Shown: one piece after another, positions 1 through 6,554 of the stretch
Layout: every line of letters starts with the position of its first letter
How positions within the stretch are numbered: position 1 is the stretch's first letter
Source: RHKX01 sp035695265
Lineage (GTDB): Bacteria > Actinomycetota > Thermoleophilia > Solirubrobacterales > 70-9
Length of the DNA stretch: 12,111 nt
Assembly (NCBI GenBank): GCA_035695265.1
Contig: DASSEM010000247.1
Location: 1-12,111, forward strand
Reading direction: 5' to 3'
Position numbers and translations under genes: made by a program
Notes under the pieces: model-generated
What the model saw: only the letters and a program-made list of their open reading frames with translations
Database searches by the model: none
What the model was told of the DNA's origin: nothing

Positions 1-138
1 GGCGCGGTCTTCTCGGTCGGCTCGATCGCCTGGACGGGTTGCCTCGACGGCGATGATGCCAACCCGGTCGCGCGGGTCACCGAGACCGTCCTCCGGGAGC
101 TCGCGCGCGACCGTCCCTTCGAGGCCGGCGATGACTGA
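1..138 (+). CDS. C-terminal end of an N,N-dimethylformamidase beta-subunit-like protein (partial)
   Basis: The window opens inside a gene in frame 1. Its last 45 codons read GAVFSVGSIAWTGCL, then an acidic stretch, then NPVARVTETVLREL, ending in TGA at 136-138. A GAVFS-GSIAWTG segment followed by N-(V/P)-(S/A)R(I/V)T-(E/D)-VL is what I recognise from the C-terminal domain of N,N-dimethylformamidase large (beta) subunit-like proteins, which are common in actinobacteria and mostly uncharacterised. The family assignment rests on this short tail only. The stop overlaps the start of the next gene by 8 bp, so the two are probably co-transcribed and translationally coupled. Substrate and activity cannot be judged from what is visible. 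Confidence 0.6.
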   Translation, partial: GAVFSVGSIAWTGCLDGDDANPVARVTETVLRELARDRPFEAGDD

Positions 139-1771
139 GCCGGCTCGTGCCTCGCGGGGGCGCAGCGTCGACGTCGCGGTCGTCGGCGGCGGTCACAACG
201 GCCTCGTCGCCGCCGCCTACCTCGCCCGCGCCGGGCTGCGGACCCTCGTCGTCGAGCGCCGTCCGATCGTCGGCGGCGCCTGCACGACCGAGCAGTTCGC
301 CCCGGGATTTCACGCCTCGCCCGGCGCTTACGTGCTCAGCCTGCTGCGACCGGCGATCTGGCGCGACTTCTCGCTGCGGGCCCGCGGGCTCGAGGTGCTC
401 GAGGCGGCGCCGACCCTGAACGTGTTCCGCGACGGGGCCCGGCTGACGCTGCACGACGACGGCGCCGCGACGGCGCGCGAGCTGGCGCGCTTCGATCCGG
501 CCGACGGTGCCGCCTTTGCCGGGTTCAGCGCCGAGATGGTCGCGGTTGCGGGGATGCTCGGGCCGTGGTTCGACCGCGCGCCTCCGGGCGCCGCCGGCTG
601 GCTCGGCCCCGGCGCCCTTGGCGCGCTCGCCCGCGTCGCCCCGGCGGCGAGCCGCCATGGCCTCGCGGCCGCGCGGCTGTTCGCGACCTCGGCCCGCGAG
701 TACCTCGAGCAGCGGTTCCGCTCCGAGCACGTGCAGGCGGCGCTCGGCTGGGACGCGATCTCGAACACCCTCGCCGGACCGGCGACGCCGGGGACGGCCT
801 ACGCGCTCCTGCATGAGCACGCGGCTAGCGCCCTCGGCGGCCAGACCTGGGGGTTCGTCCGCGGCGGCATGGGCCAGGTCACCGGCCTGCTGGCGGCGGC
901 CGCCCGCGAGGCCGGCGCCGAGATCCGCACCGAGGCGGAGGTCGCTGCGATCGAGGTCGAGGCGGGCCGGGCCGCGGCCGTGCGGCTCGCCTCCGGCGAG
1001 GCGATCGGGGCGTCCACCGTGCTCTCCAACGCCGACCCGAAGCGGACCCTGCTCGGCCTCGTCGATCCGGCCGAGCTGCCGGAGCCGGTGCTGGCGGCGA
1101 TCCGCGCCTATCGCAGCGACGGCGCCAGCATGAAGATCAACCTCGCGGTCGGAGAGCTGCCGCGGATCGCCGGGACGCCGGCCGGCCCGCAGTCCCATCA
1201 CCGCGGCTTGATCCAGCTGACGCTGCCGCTGGCGGAGATGGACAGCGACCAGGAGAGTGCCCGCGCGGGCGTGCCGGCCGAGGCCCCGCACGTCGAGCTC
1301 TGCGTGCCGAGCGTGCTCGACCCCTCGCTTGCACCGCCGGGCCGTCACGTGATCACGCTCGGCGTGCGCTCGCAGCCGTACCGGCTCGCCGGCGCGAGCT
1401 GGGACGAGCAGCGCGACCGGGTCGCCGACCGCGTCATCGAGGAGCTGGCGACGATGGTGCCGAACCTCCCGGGCTCGGTGATCGCGCGCCAGGTACTGAC
1501 GCCGCTCGACCTCGAGCGCACGCTGGCTCTGACCGGCGGCCATCACCTGCATGGCGACATGGCGCCCGACCAGCTCGGGCCGCTGCGGCCGGCGCCCGGG
1601 CTCGGCTACCGAACCCCGGTCGCGGGCCTCTACCTGTGCGGCGCCGGCACCCACCCCGGCGGTGGCGTCACCGGGGCAAACGGACGCAACTGCGCGGCCC
1701 GCGTCCTCGCCGACCTGCGGCGGGCGCGGATCGGCGCTCGCCTCCGGGCCCGCAGCAACGGCCGTGGGTGA
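131..1771 (+). CDS. FAD-dependent oxidoreductase, PYROXD2 / phytoene desaturase (CrtI)-like
   Basis: This is a 546-residue flavoprotein of the amine oxidase/CrtI superfamily. The N-terminal dinucleotide-binding motif VAVVGGGHNGLVAAAYLA (about residues 15-32) is followed by an acidic beta-2 end (VVERR) and GGACTTE, as in the PYROXD2-type branch. The C-terminal FAD-contacting segment GLYLCGAGTHPGGGVTGANG lies near residues 499-518. Length matches the family (about 500-550). ATG at 131 is chosen because it sits just ahead of the Rossmann fold and has GAGG 6 nt upstream (121-124). An in-frame ATG at 53 would overlap the previous gene by 86 bp. There is no signal peptide or membrane segment. No phytoene synthase or other carotenoid gene is visible, so a carotenoid substrate is not supported; a generic NAD(P)/FAD oxidoreductase is the safe call. 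Confidence 0.9.
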   Translation: MTEPARASRGRSVDVAVVGGGHNGLVAAAYLARAGLRTLVVERRPIVGGACTTEQFAPGFHASPGAYVLSLLRPAIWRDFSLRARGLEVLEAAPTLNVFRDGARLTLHDDGAATARELARFDPADGAAFAGFSAEMVAVAGMLGPWFDRAPPGAAGWLGPGALGALARVAPAASRHGLAAARLFATSAREYLEQRFRSEHVQAALGWDAISNTLAGPATPGTAYALLHEHAASALGGQTWGFVRGGMGQVTGLLAAAAREAGAEIRTEAEVAAIEVEAGRAAAVRLASGEAIGASTVLSNADPKRTLLGLVDPAELPEPVLAAIRAYRSDGASMKINLAVGELPRIAGTPAGPQSHHRGLIQLTLPLAEMDSDQESARAGVPAEAPHVELCVPSVLDPSLAPPGRHVITLGVRSQPYRLAGASWDEQRDRVADRVIEELATMVPNLPGSVIARQVLTPLDLERTLALTGGHHLHGDMAPDQLGPLRPAPGLGYRTPVAGLYLCGAGTHPGGGVTGANGRNCAARVLADLRRARIGARLRARSNGRG

Positions 1772-1808
1772 CTTTCGACGCACCATGCGTCGCAATCCGC
1801 CCACGGCC
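1760..1808. terminator. Nested inverted repeat over the end of the oxidoreductase gene
   Basis: An outer 9-bp perfect stem (GGCCGTGGG at 1760-1768 with CCCACGGCC at 1800-1808) encloses a second perfect 7-bp hairpin (CGACGCA, loop CCA, TGCGTCG, 1776-1792). The outer arm covers the last codons, and the TGA stop (1769-1771) follows directly. There is no T-tract on either strand. It lies between convergent genes, so a factor-dependent or T-less terminator, or an mRNA 3'-end stabiliser, is the likely role. The pairing is seen in the sequence; the function is inferred. Confidence 0.5.
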
Positions 1809-1838
1809 ACACCCTGTCGGCAGCCCCGCATCGTGAGA

Positions 1839-1873
1839 TCGTCGAAACCCACCCATAGCGTGGGTTTCGGCGA
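1839..1873. terminator. Strong hairpin between convergent genes
   Basis: A perfect 10-bp stem (CGAAACCCAC at 1843-1852 with GTGGGTTTCG at 1860-1869) has a 7-nt loop. It extends at its base by TCG/CGA pairs across one T-G position, giving about 14 pairs in all. It ends 15 bp beyond the stop of the minus-strand SDR gene and could serve as terminator for that gene, for the plus-strand oxidoreductase, or for both. It has no T-tract. No ORF in this 117-bp spacer looks real. Confidence 0.6.
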
Positions 1874-1888
1874 CTTCAGCGGGCAGGT

Positions 1889-2707
1889 TCAGCGATCCCG
1901 CTCGATGCCTTCCAGGCGCTCGGGGACCGGCGGTCTGCGGGCGGTGTCGTACCAGTCGCCGCTGAGCTCGCCCCCGTCGGCGACGATCGTCTCGCCGTTG
2001 ACGTAGGAGGCATCGTCGGAGGCGAGGAAAAGCACGACGCGAGCCTGCTCGTCGGGCCGCGACACACGGCGCAGCGGAACCCGCAGCAGGTACTCGCGGG
2101 TCCGGGCGAGATCCTCGTCGCTGTAGGTGGCAGCCTCCTCGGCGCTGACCGTCTCGCCGGGTGCGACGCAGTTGAACCGCAGCCCGAGGTGGCCGAGCTC
2201 GTTCGCGAACGAGCGCATGACCGCGACGATGCCAGCCTTGGTCGCGTTGTAGTGGGCCTCCGGCGACTCGGTCCGCAGCGCGTTGACCGAGGAGATCGAG
2301 ACCACCGCGCCGGCCCGTCGCGCGGCCATCCGGCGGGCGACCGCCTGGGTCAGGAAGAAGGTCGCCCGCAGGTTGACGGCGAACAGCCGGTCCCATTCCG
2401 CCTCGTCGATCTCGAGGATCGGTGTCTGCGCCATCAGCCCGGCGTTGTTGACGAGCACGTCGAGCGGCCCGAGGATCGCCTCCGCGTGCTCGCCGAGGCG
2501 ATCCGGCGCGCCTGGCTCGGCGATGTCGATGGCGATCGTCTCGAGCCGTGCGGGGTCGGCGAGCCGGCTCGGCAGCCGGTCGAGGCCGGCGCGGTCGCGG
2601 TCGGCGACCAGCACCCGGGCGCCCGCGGAAAGGAACGCGTCGGCGATCGCCAACCCGATCCCGCTCGCGCCGCCGGTTACCAGCACGTTCCGGTCTTCGA
2701 ACCGCAT
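1889..2707 (-). CDS. Short-chain dehydrogenase/reductase (SDR) family oxidoreductase
   Basis: This is a 272-residue classical SDR. Visible motifs are the cofactor site TGGASGIG (residues 11-18), an acidic residue at the end of beta-2 (VAD36) that favours NAD(H) over NADP(H), NNAG (87-90), structural N112, and the catalytic set S140, Y153, K157 (YNATK). The C-terminal VNGETIVADGG segment is also typical. The start at 2707 is supported by a strong Shine-Dalgarno AGGAGG on the minus strand (2716-2721), 8 nt before the ATG, and by the usual SDR N-terminus (MRFEDRNVLVTGG). A longer in-frame reading back to 3028 is only read-through into high-GC antisense sequence. The last 25 or so residues (WYDTARRPPVPERLEG...) extend past the usual SDR end. 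The substrate cannot be inferred. The gene looks like a single unit, convergent with the flavoprotein gene. Confidence 0.93.
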   Translation of the reverse strand: MRFEDRNVLVTGGASGIGLAIADAFLSAGARVLVADRDRAGLDRLPSRLADPARLETIAIDIAEPGAPDRLGEHAEAILGPLDVLVNNAGLMAQTPILEIDEAEWDRLFAVNLRATFFLTQAVARRMAARRAGAVVSISSVNALRTESPEAHYNATKAGIVAVMRSFANELGHLGLRFNCVAPGETVSAEEAATYSDEDLARTREYLLRVPLRRVSRPDEQARVVLFLASDDASYVNGETIVADGGELSGDWYDTARRPPVPERLEGIERDR

Positions 2708-2835
2708 CTGACGCTCCTCCTCGCCTCGGGCCGACCGGCCCCTTGACGCAACCGCGGGCAGTCTTCCAGATGGGCTCGCCGCGGCCGCCGCGGCCGCCGG
2801 TGGGGCGATCGGGCGCGGCGCGTTAGGCTTGGCCG
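2708..2835. promoter_or_regulatory. Divergent promoter region between SDR and coiled-coil gene
   Basis: This 128-bp spacer between divergent genes holds the SDR Shine-Dalgarno (2716-2721) and, at the other end, a TAGGCT -10-like hexamer (2824-2829) 6 nt before the GTG of the plus-strand gene. In the middle is a short CCGCGGCCG direct repeat around 2780-2800. I see no convincing -35 box for either direction and no coding sequence. Confidence 0.4.
2824..2829 (+). promoter_or_regulatory. Candidate -10 element (TAGGCT) of a leaderless gene
   Basis: TAGGCT fits the actinobacterial TANNNT -10 pattern and is 6 nt upstream of the GTG at 2836. With that spacing the transcript would begin at or next to the start codon. 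No Shine-Dalgarno is present in the interval (TGGCCG). The call rests on the shared pattern with the starts at 3501, 7771, 8421 and 11867. Confidence 0.5.
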
Positions 2836-3456
2836 GTGGGACCGGGTGAGCGGGACGAGCTCGACGTGGAGGAGCCGGAACTGGCGCCGATCGCCGCCGA
2901 GCGCGTCCATGCGATCGTCGCGGCGGCCGAGGCGACCGCGGCGGAGATCGTCGCCGACGCGAAGGCCGAGGCCGACCGGATCCGGACCGCGGCACGGACC
3001 GAATCGGAGGAGAAGGTGGACGCGGCAAGCCGCGAGGCGAGCGGCCGGATCGAGCAGGCTCGGGGCGCCGTCGAGGGCCTGGTCGCCCAGGCTGACCGGC
3101 TGCGGGCCCAGGTCGGGGCGCTCGGGCGTGACCTCGCCGCGAACGTCCCCGGGAACCCGGCCCGGGACGCCGGGAGCGAACTCACCGCGAGGCCGGAAGA
3201 GCCGGCGCTCGTCGAGCCGGCGCCGGGACCGGACGCGGAAGCGGCGACGGATCCCGGGCCCGAGCCGGCCTCCGAGCCTGCTGCCCCGCCGCTCGACGCC
3301 GCCGCCGGCGAGCAGGAGGCGCGCCTGATCGCGATGAGCATGGCGCTCGATGGCGCCTCGCGCGAAGAGATCGCAACCCGGATCCGTGCCGAGATCGGGG
3401 CCATCGACGGCCTCGATCCGCTGATCGACGACGTCCTGAGCCGCGCCAAGCGCTGA
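2836..3456 (+). CDS. Acidic coiled-coil protein of unknown function, upstream of uvrA
   Basis: This is a 206-residue cytoplasmic protein with no signal peptide or membrane segment. Residues about 15-100 are an Ala/Glu/Arg-rich heptad-like helix (AAERVHAIVAAAEATAAEIVADAKAEADRI and onward), resembling DivIVA or ATP-synthase-b-type coiled coils. Residues about 100-155 are a Pro/Glu/Ala-rich, probably disordered linker. The last 45 or so residues form a small helical module (QEARLIAMSMALDGASREEIATRIRAEIG...LIDDVLSRA). Similar coiled-coil plus C-terminal helix proteins are familiar to me from Thermoleophilia genomes, but I know of no assigned function. GTG at 2836 follows a TAGGCT -10 with 6-nt spacing. 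uvrA starts 44 bp downstream with its own promoter, so the pair need not be one operon. A role as a polar or division scaffold is only a guess. Confidence 0.8.
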   Translation: MGPGERDELDVEEPELAPIAAERVHAIVAAAEATAAEIVADAKAEADRIRTAARTESEEKVDAASREASGRIEQARGAVEGLVAQADRLRAQVGALGRDLAANVPGNPARDAGSELTARPEEPALVEPAPGPDAEAATDPGPEPASEPAAPPLDAAAGEQEARLIAMSMALDGASREEIATRIRAEIGAIDGLDPLIDDVLSRAKR

Positions 3457-3467
3457 CGGGACGGGAG

Positions 3468-3481
3468 CGAACGTCCGTTCG
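3468..3481 (+). promoter_or_regulatory. SOS (LexA) box upstream of uvrA
   Basis: CGAAC-GTCC-GTTCG is a perfect outer palindrome matching the LexA/DinR operator of actinobacteria and Firmicutes (CGAAC-N4-GTTCG). It ends 6 nt before the putative uvrA -10 element (3488-3493) and would cover the -35/spacer region, a position where LexA blocks RNA polymerase. uvrA is a classical SOS-regulon gene, so sequence and context agree. No lexA or recA gene is in the window. Confidence 0.85.
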
Positions 3482-3487
3482 GGTGCG

Positions 3488-3493
3488 TACACT
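3488..3493 (+). promoter_or_regulatory. -10 element (TACACT) of uvrA
   Basis: TACACT fits TANNNT and lies 7 nt upstream of the GTG at 3501, immediately downstream of the SOS box. This placement predicts a leaderless uvrA transcript. It also argues against the alternative in-frame GTG at 3483, which lies upstream of the -10 and could not be on that transcript. Confidence 0.7.
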
Positions 3494-3500
3494 TCAGCCC

Positions 3501-6446
3501 GTGGGATCGAAGTCGCAGAGCGGGCGGATCGTCGTCTCCGGGGCCCGCGAGCACAACCTGAAGGGCATCGACGTCGAGCTTCCGCGTGAGGCGTTGGTCG
3601 TGATGACCGGCCTCTCCGGCTCGGGCAAGTCGAGCCTCGCGTTCGACACGATCTACGCCGAGGGGCAGCGCCGTTACGTCGAGTCCCTGTCTGCGTACGC
3701 GCGCCAGTTCCTCGGCCAGATGGACAAGCCCGACGTCGACTCGATCGAGGGCCTCAGCCCGGCGATCTCGATCGACCAGAAGACGACCTCGCGCAACCCG
3801 CGCTCGACGGTCGGGACCGTGACCGAGATCTACGACTACATGCGGCTGCTCTGGTCGCGGATCGGCAAGCCGCACTGCCCGACCTGCGGCGAGCCGATCG
3901 CCGGTCAGTCGATCGAGCAGATCACCGACCGGGTGCTGACCCTGGCCGAGGGGACCAGGTTCATGGTGCTGGCGCCGGTCGTCCGTGAGCGCAAGGGCGA
4001 GTACGGCCGGCTGCTCGAGGAGATGCGGCAGCAGGGCTACGCCCGCGCCGTCATCGACGGCGAGCTGCGCCGGCTCGACGAGGAGATCATGCTCGACAAG
4101 CGCTTCAAGCACGACATCTCGATCGTGGTGGATCGCCTCGTGATGAAGGAGGGCCTGCGCAAGCGCCTGTCGGAGTCGATCGAGGCGGCGGCCGGGCTCG
4201 CCGACGGACTGGTCGAGGTCGAGATCGTCGCCGCCGGCGACGGGTCCGGCGAGGGCGTGGTCGCCGGCGCCCGGACCCTGTCGGGACCGAGCGCGGGCAA
4301 GCGCGGCGAGGTCCTGGTGTTCAGCGAGAGGTTCGCATGCCTGAGCTGCGGCACATCGATGCCCGAGATCGAGCCGCGGATCTTCTCCTTCAACTCGCCG
4401 CACGGTGCCTGCGAGCGCTGCCACGGCCTCGGCTTCCAGCGAGTGATCGATCCCGATCTCTGCATCCCCGATCCGACCCTGTCGATCGCCGAGGGGGCGC
4501 TGGCGACCTGGATGGGCGCGGCGTCGATGTACTACCGGCGGCTGGTCGAGGCGGTCTGCGACGGGTACGGGATCGACCTCGAGACGCCGTGGCAGGACCT
4601 GCCCGAGGCCGATCGCCGCGTGCTCCTCGACGGCACCGGACCGGAGCGCCACCAGATCACCTACAAGAACCGGTTCGGGCGCCGGCGCAGCTACAACGCG
4701 CGATTCGAGGGGATCACGGCCGGGCTCGAGCGCCGCTACGCCAACACCGACTCGGACAAGACGCGGGAGCGGATCGAGGGCCTGATGGCCCTCCAGCCGT
4801 GCCCGGCCTGCGGTGGCGCCCGGCTCCGCCCGGAGAGCCTCGCCGTCACGGTGGGCGGGCTGTCGATCCACGAGTACTCGCAGCTCTCGGCCCATGCCGC
4901 GCTCGAGTGGATCGGCGCGCTCGAGCTGACCGAGACCGAGCGCGCGATCGCGAAGCTGGTCGTGCGGGAGGTCGAGGAGCGGCTCTCCTTCCTCGTCTCG
5001 GTCGGGATCGGTTACCTGACCCTGGAGCGCGCGGCGACGACGCTGTCGGGCGGCGAGGCCCAGCGGATCCGGCTGGCGACGCAGATCGGCTCGAGCCTCG
5101 TCGGGGTCCTCTACATCCTCGACGAGCCGTCGATCGGATTGCACCAGCGCGACAACGCGAAGCTGATCGGAACGCTCGAGCGGCTCCGCGACCTCGGCAA
5201 CACCGTGATCGTCGTCGAGCACGACGAGGGGACGATGCGGGCGGCCGACTACCTGCTCGACCTCGGCCCCGGCGCCGGCGAGCACGGCGGCCGGGTCGTC
5301 GCCGCCGGCACCCCGGCGCAGGTGATCAGGAGCCCCGCCTCCCTGACCGGTCGCTACCTGGCCGGCAAGCTGACGATCCCGGTACCTGCCGAGCGCCGCA
5401 AGGGACGCGGTGAGCTCGTCGTCCGGGGTGCTCGCGAGCACAACCTGAAGGGCGTCGACGCGGCGATCCCGCTCGGCACCCTGACCTGCGTGACCGGCGT
5501 CTCCGGATCCGGCAAGTCGACGCTCGTCAACGAGACGCTCTACCGCTCGGTGGCCAACCGCCTGCACCGGGCCCGGAGCCGGCCCGGAGCCCATGACCGG
5601 ATCGAGGGCATCGACCAGATCGACAAGGTGATCAACATCGACCAGTCGCCGATCGGCCGGACGCCGCGCTCGAACCCGGCGACCTACACCGGCGTCTTCG
5701 ACCACATCCGCCAGCTCTTCGCGCAGACGAAGGAGGCGCGGGCGCGCGGCTACCAGCCGGGCCGGTTCAGCTTCAACGTCAAGGGCGGTCGCTGCGAGGT
5801 CTGCAAGGGCGACGGACAGATCAAGATCGAGATGCACTTCCTGCCCGACGTCTACGTCCCCTGCGAGCAGTGCAACGGGCGCCGCTACAACCGCGAGACG
5901 CTGGAGGTCCGCTTCAAGGGCAAGTCGATCGCCGACGTGCTCGAGATGCCGGTCGCCGACGCAGTCGAGTTCTTCGCCCGGATCCCGAAGATCCACCGGC
6001 GCCTTCAGACCCTGCATGACGTCGGGCTCGACTACATCCGCCTCGGGCAGCCGGCCACCACCCTCTCCGGCGGCGAGGCGCAGCGGGTGAAGCTCGCGAC
6101 CGAGCTCTCGAAGATCGCGACCGGCGAGACCCTCTACATCCTCGACGAGCCGACCACCGGCCTCCACTTCGCCGATGTCGAGCGGCTGCTCGACGTGCTT
6201 GCGCGGCTCGTCGACGCCGGCAACACGGTGGTGGTGATCGAGCACAACCTCGACGTGATCAAGTCGGCCGACTGGATCGTCGACCTCGGGCCCGAGGGTG
6301 GGGACGGCGGCGGCGAGATCATCGCCGCCGGGACGCCCGAGCGGGTCGCGACCGAGGCCGGCTCCTACACCGGCCGCTTCCTCGAGGACCTGGTCGAGCC
6401 GCGGGTCGAGCGGGCAGCCCCCGCGCCCGAGCCGGTCGCGGCCTGA
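3501..6446 (+). CDS. uvrA: Excinuclease ABC subunit A (UvrA)
   Basis: This is the damage-recognition ATPase of nucleotide excision repair, which loads UvrB at lesions. All hallmarks are present in 981 residues: Walker A GLSGSGKSS (37-45) and GVSGSGKST (666-674); ABC signatures LSGGEAQR near 515 and 855; Walker B LYILDEP near 537 and 878; a zinc finger CLSC...CERC (C280, C283, C304, C307); and the C-terminal zinc module CEVC...CEQC (C765, C768, C788, C791). Extra CPTCG and CPACGG pairs flank the first ATPase half, as in other UvrA proteins. Length is slightly over the usual 940-960 because of an Ala/Pro-rich tail. GTG at 3501 is chosen over GTG at 3483 because the -10 element lies between them and because UvrA proteins begin close to I(V/I)(V/I)-GAREHNLK. 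The SOS box indicates LexA control. uvrB and uvrC are not in the window. Confidence 0.98.
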   Translation: MGSKSQSGRIVVSGAREHNLKGIDVELPREALVVMTGLSGSGKSSLAFDTIYAEGQRRYVESLSAYARQFLGQMDKPDVDSIEGLSPAISIDQKTTSRNPRSTVGTVTEIYDYMRLLWSRIGKPHCPTCGEPIAGQSIEQITDRVLTLAEGTRFMVLAPVVRERKGEYGRLLEEMRQQGYARAVIDGELRRLDEEIMLDKRFKHDISIVVDRLVMKEGLRKRLSESIEAAAGLADGLVEVEIVAAGDGSGEGVVAGARTLSGPSAGKRGEVLVFSERFACLSCGTSMPEIEPRIFSFNSPHGACERCHGLGFQRVIDPDLCIPDPTLSIAEGALATWMGAASMYYRRLVEAVCDGYGIDLETPWQDLPEADRRVLLDGTGPERHQITYKNRFGRRRSYNARFEGITAGLERRYANTDSDKTRERIEGLMALQPCPACGGARLRPESLAVTVGGLSIHEYSQLSAHAALEWIGALELTETERAIAKLVVREVEERLSFLVSVGIGYLTLERAATTLSGGEAQRIRLATQIGSSLVGVLYILDEPSIGLHQRDNAKLIGTLERLRDLGNTVIVVEHDEGTMRAADYLLDLGPGAGEHGGRVVAAGTPAQVIRSPASLTGRYLAGKLTIPVPAERRKGRGELVVRGAREHNLKGVDAAIPLGTLTCVTGVSGSGKSTLVNETLYRSVANRLHRARSRPGAHDRIEGIDQIDKVINIDQSPIGRTPRSNPATYTGVFDHIRQLFAQTKEARARGYQPGRFSFNVKGGRCEVCKGDGQIKIEMHFLPDVYVPCEQCNGRRYNRETLEVRFKGKSIADVLEMPVADAVEFFARIPKIHRRLQTLHDVGLDYIRLGQPATTLSGGEAQRVKLATELSKIATGETLYILDEPTTGLHFADVERLLDVLARLVDAGNTVVVIEHNLDVIKSADWIVDLGPEGGDGGGEIIAAGTPERVATEAGSYTGRFLEDLVEPRVERAAPAPEPVAA

Positions 6447-6554
6447 GACCGACGACGCCGGGCAGCGGCCGCGGCCTGAACGATCCGTTGCGGATCGCGG
6501 ACCCGAACCGGGTTTCCGCAGGAGCGCCCCCGGGGCGCGCTGAATGGCGTGGGC
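6447..6554 (+). other. Structured spacer between uvrA and the LysM-M15 gene
   Basis: This 108-bp gap holds three small inverted repeats. CGATCCG-TTG-CGGATCG (6481-6497) is a perfect 7-bp stem. GCGGA/TCCGC (6497-6519) has an inner CCCG/CGGG stem. GCGCCCC/GGGGCGC (6524-6538) is almost without a loop. The first could end uvrA transcripts; the others could form the 5' leader of the peptidase gene. There is no T-tract, no clear Shine-Dalgarno before the ATG at 6555, and no TANNNT at leaderless spacing. Confidence 0.4.

Noticed and set aside
77..1852. A 591-codon minus-strand open frame opposite the flavoprotein gene
   Set aside because: Low-complexity Arg/Gly/Ala-rich translation with no recognisable motif; it is the shadow of the FAD oxidoreductase, which is unambiguous.
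2776..2806. CCGCGG/CCG repeats as a possible repeat array
   Set aside because: Only a short GC-rich duplication, too little to separate from base composition.
2708..3028. N-terminal extension of the SDR gene back to 3028
   Set aside because: The extension is Pro/Arg-rich, overlaps the coiled-coil gene on the opposite strand, and ignores the strong AGGAGG directly before the ATG at 2707.
3483..3500. Earlier uvrA start at GTG 3483
   Set aside because: It adds six residues not typical of UvrA and lies upstream of the TACACT -10 element that probably drives the gene.
6505..6516. A second SOS-like palindrome (GAAC-CGGG-TTTC) before the LysM-M15 gene
   Set aside because: It differs from the GAAC-N4-GTTC core at one of the key bases, and its outer context is already explained by a local hairpin; one perfect box exists at uvrA for comparison.
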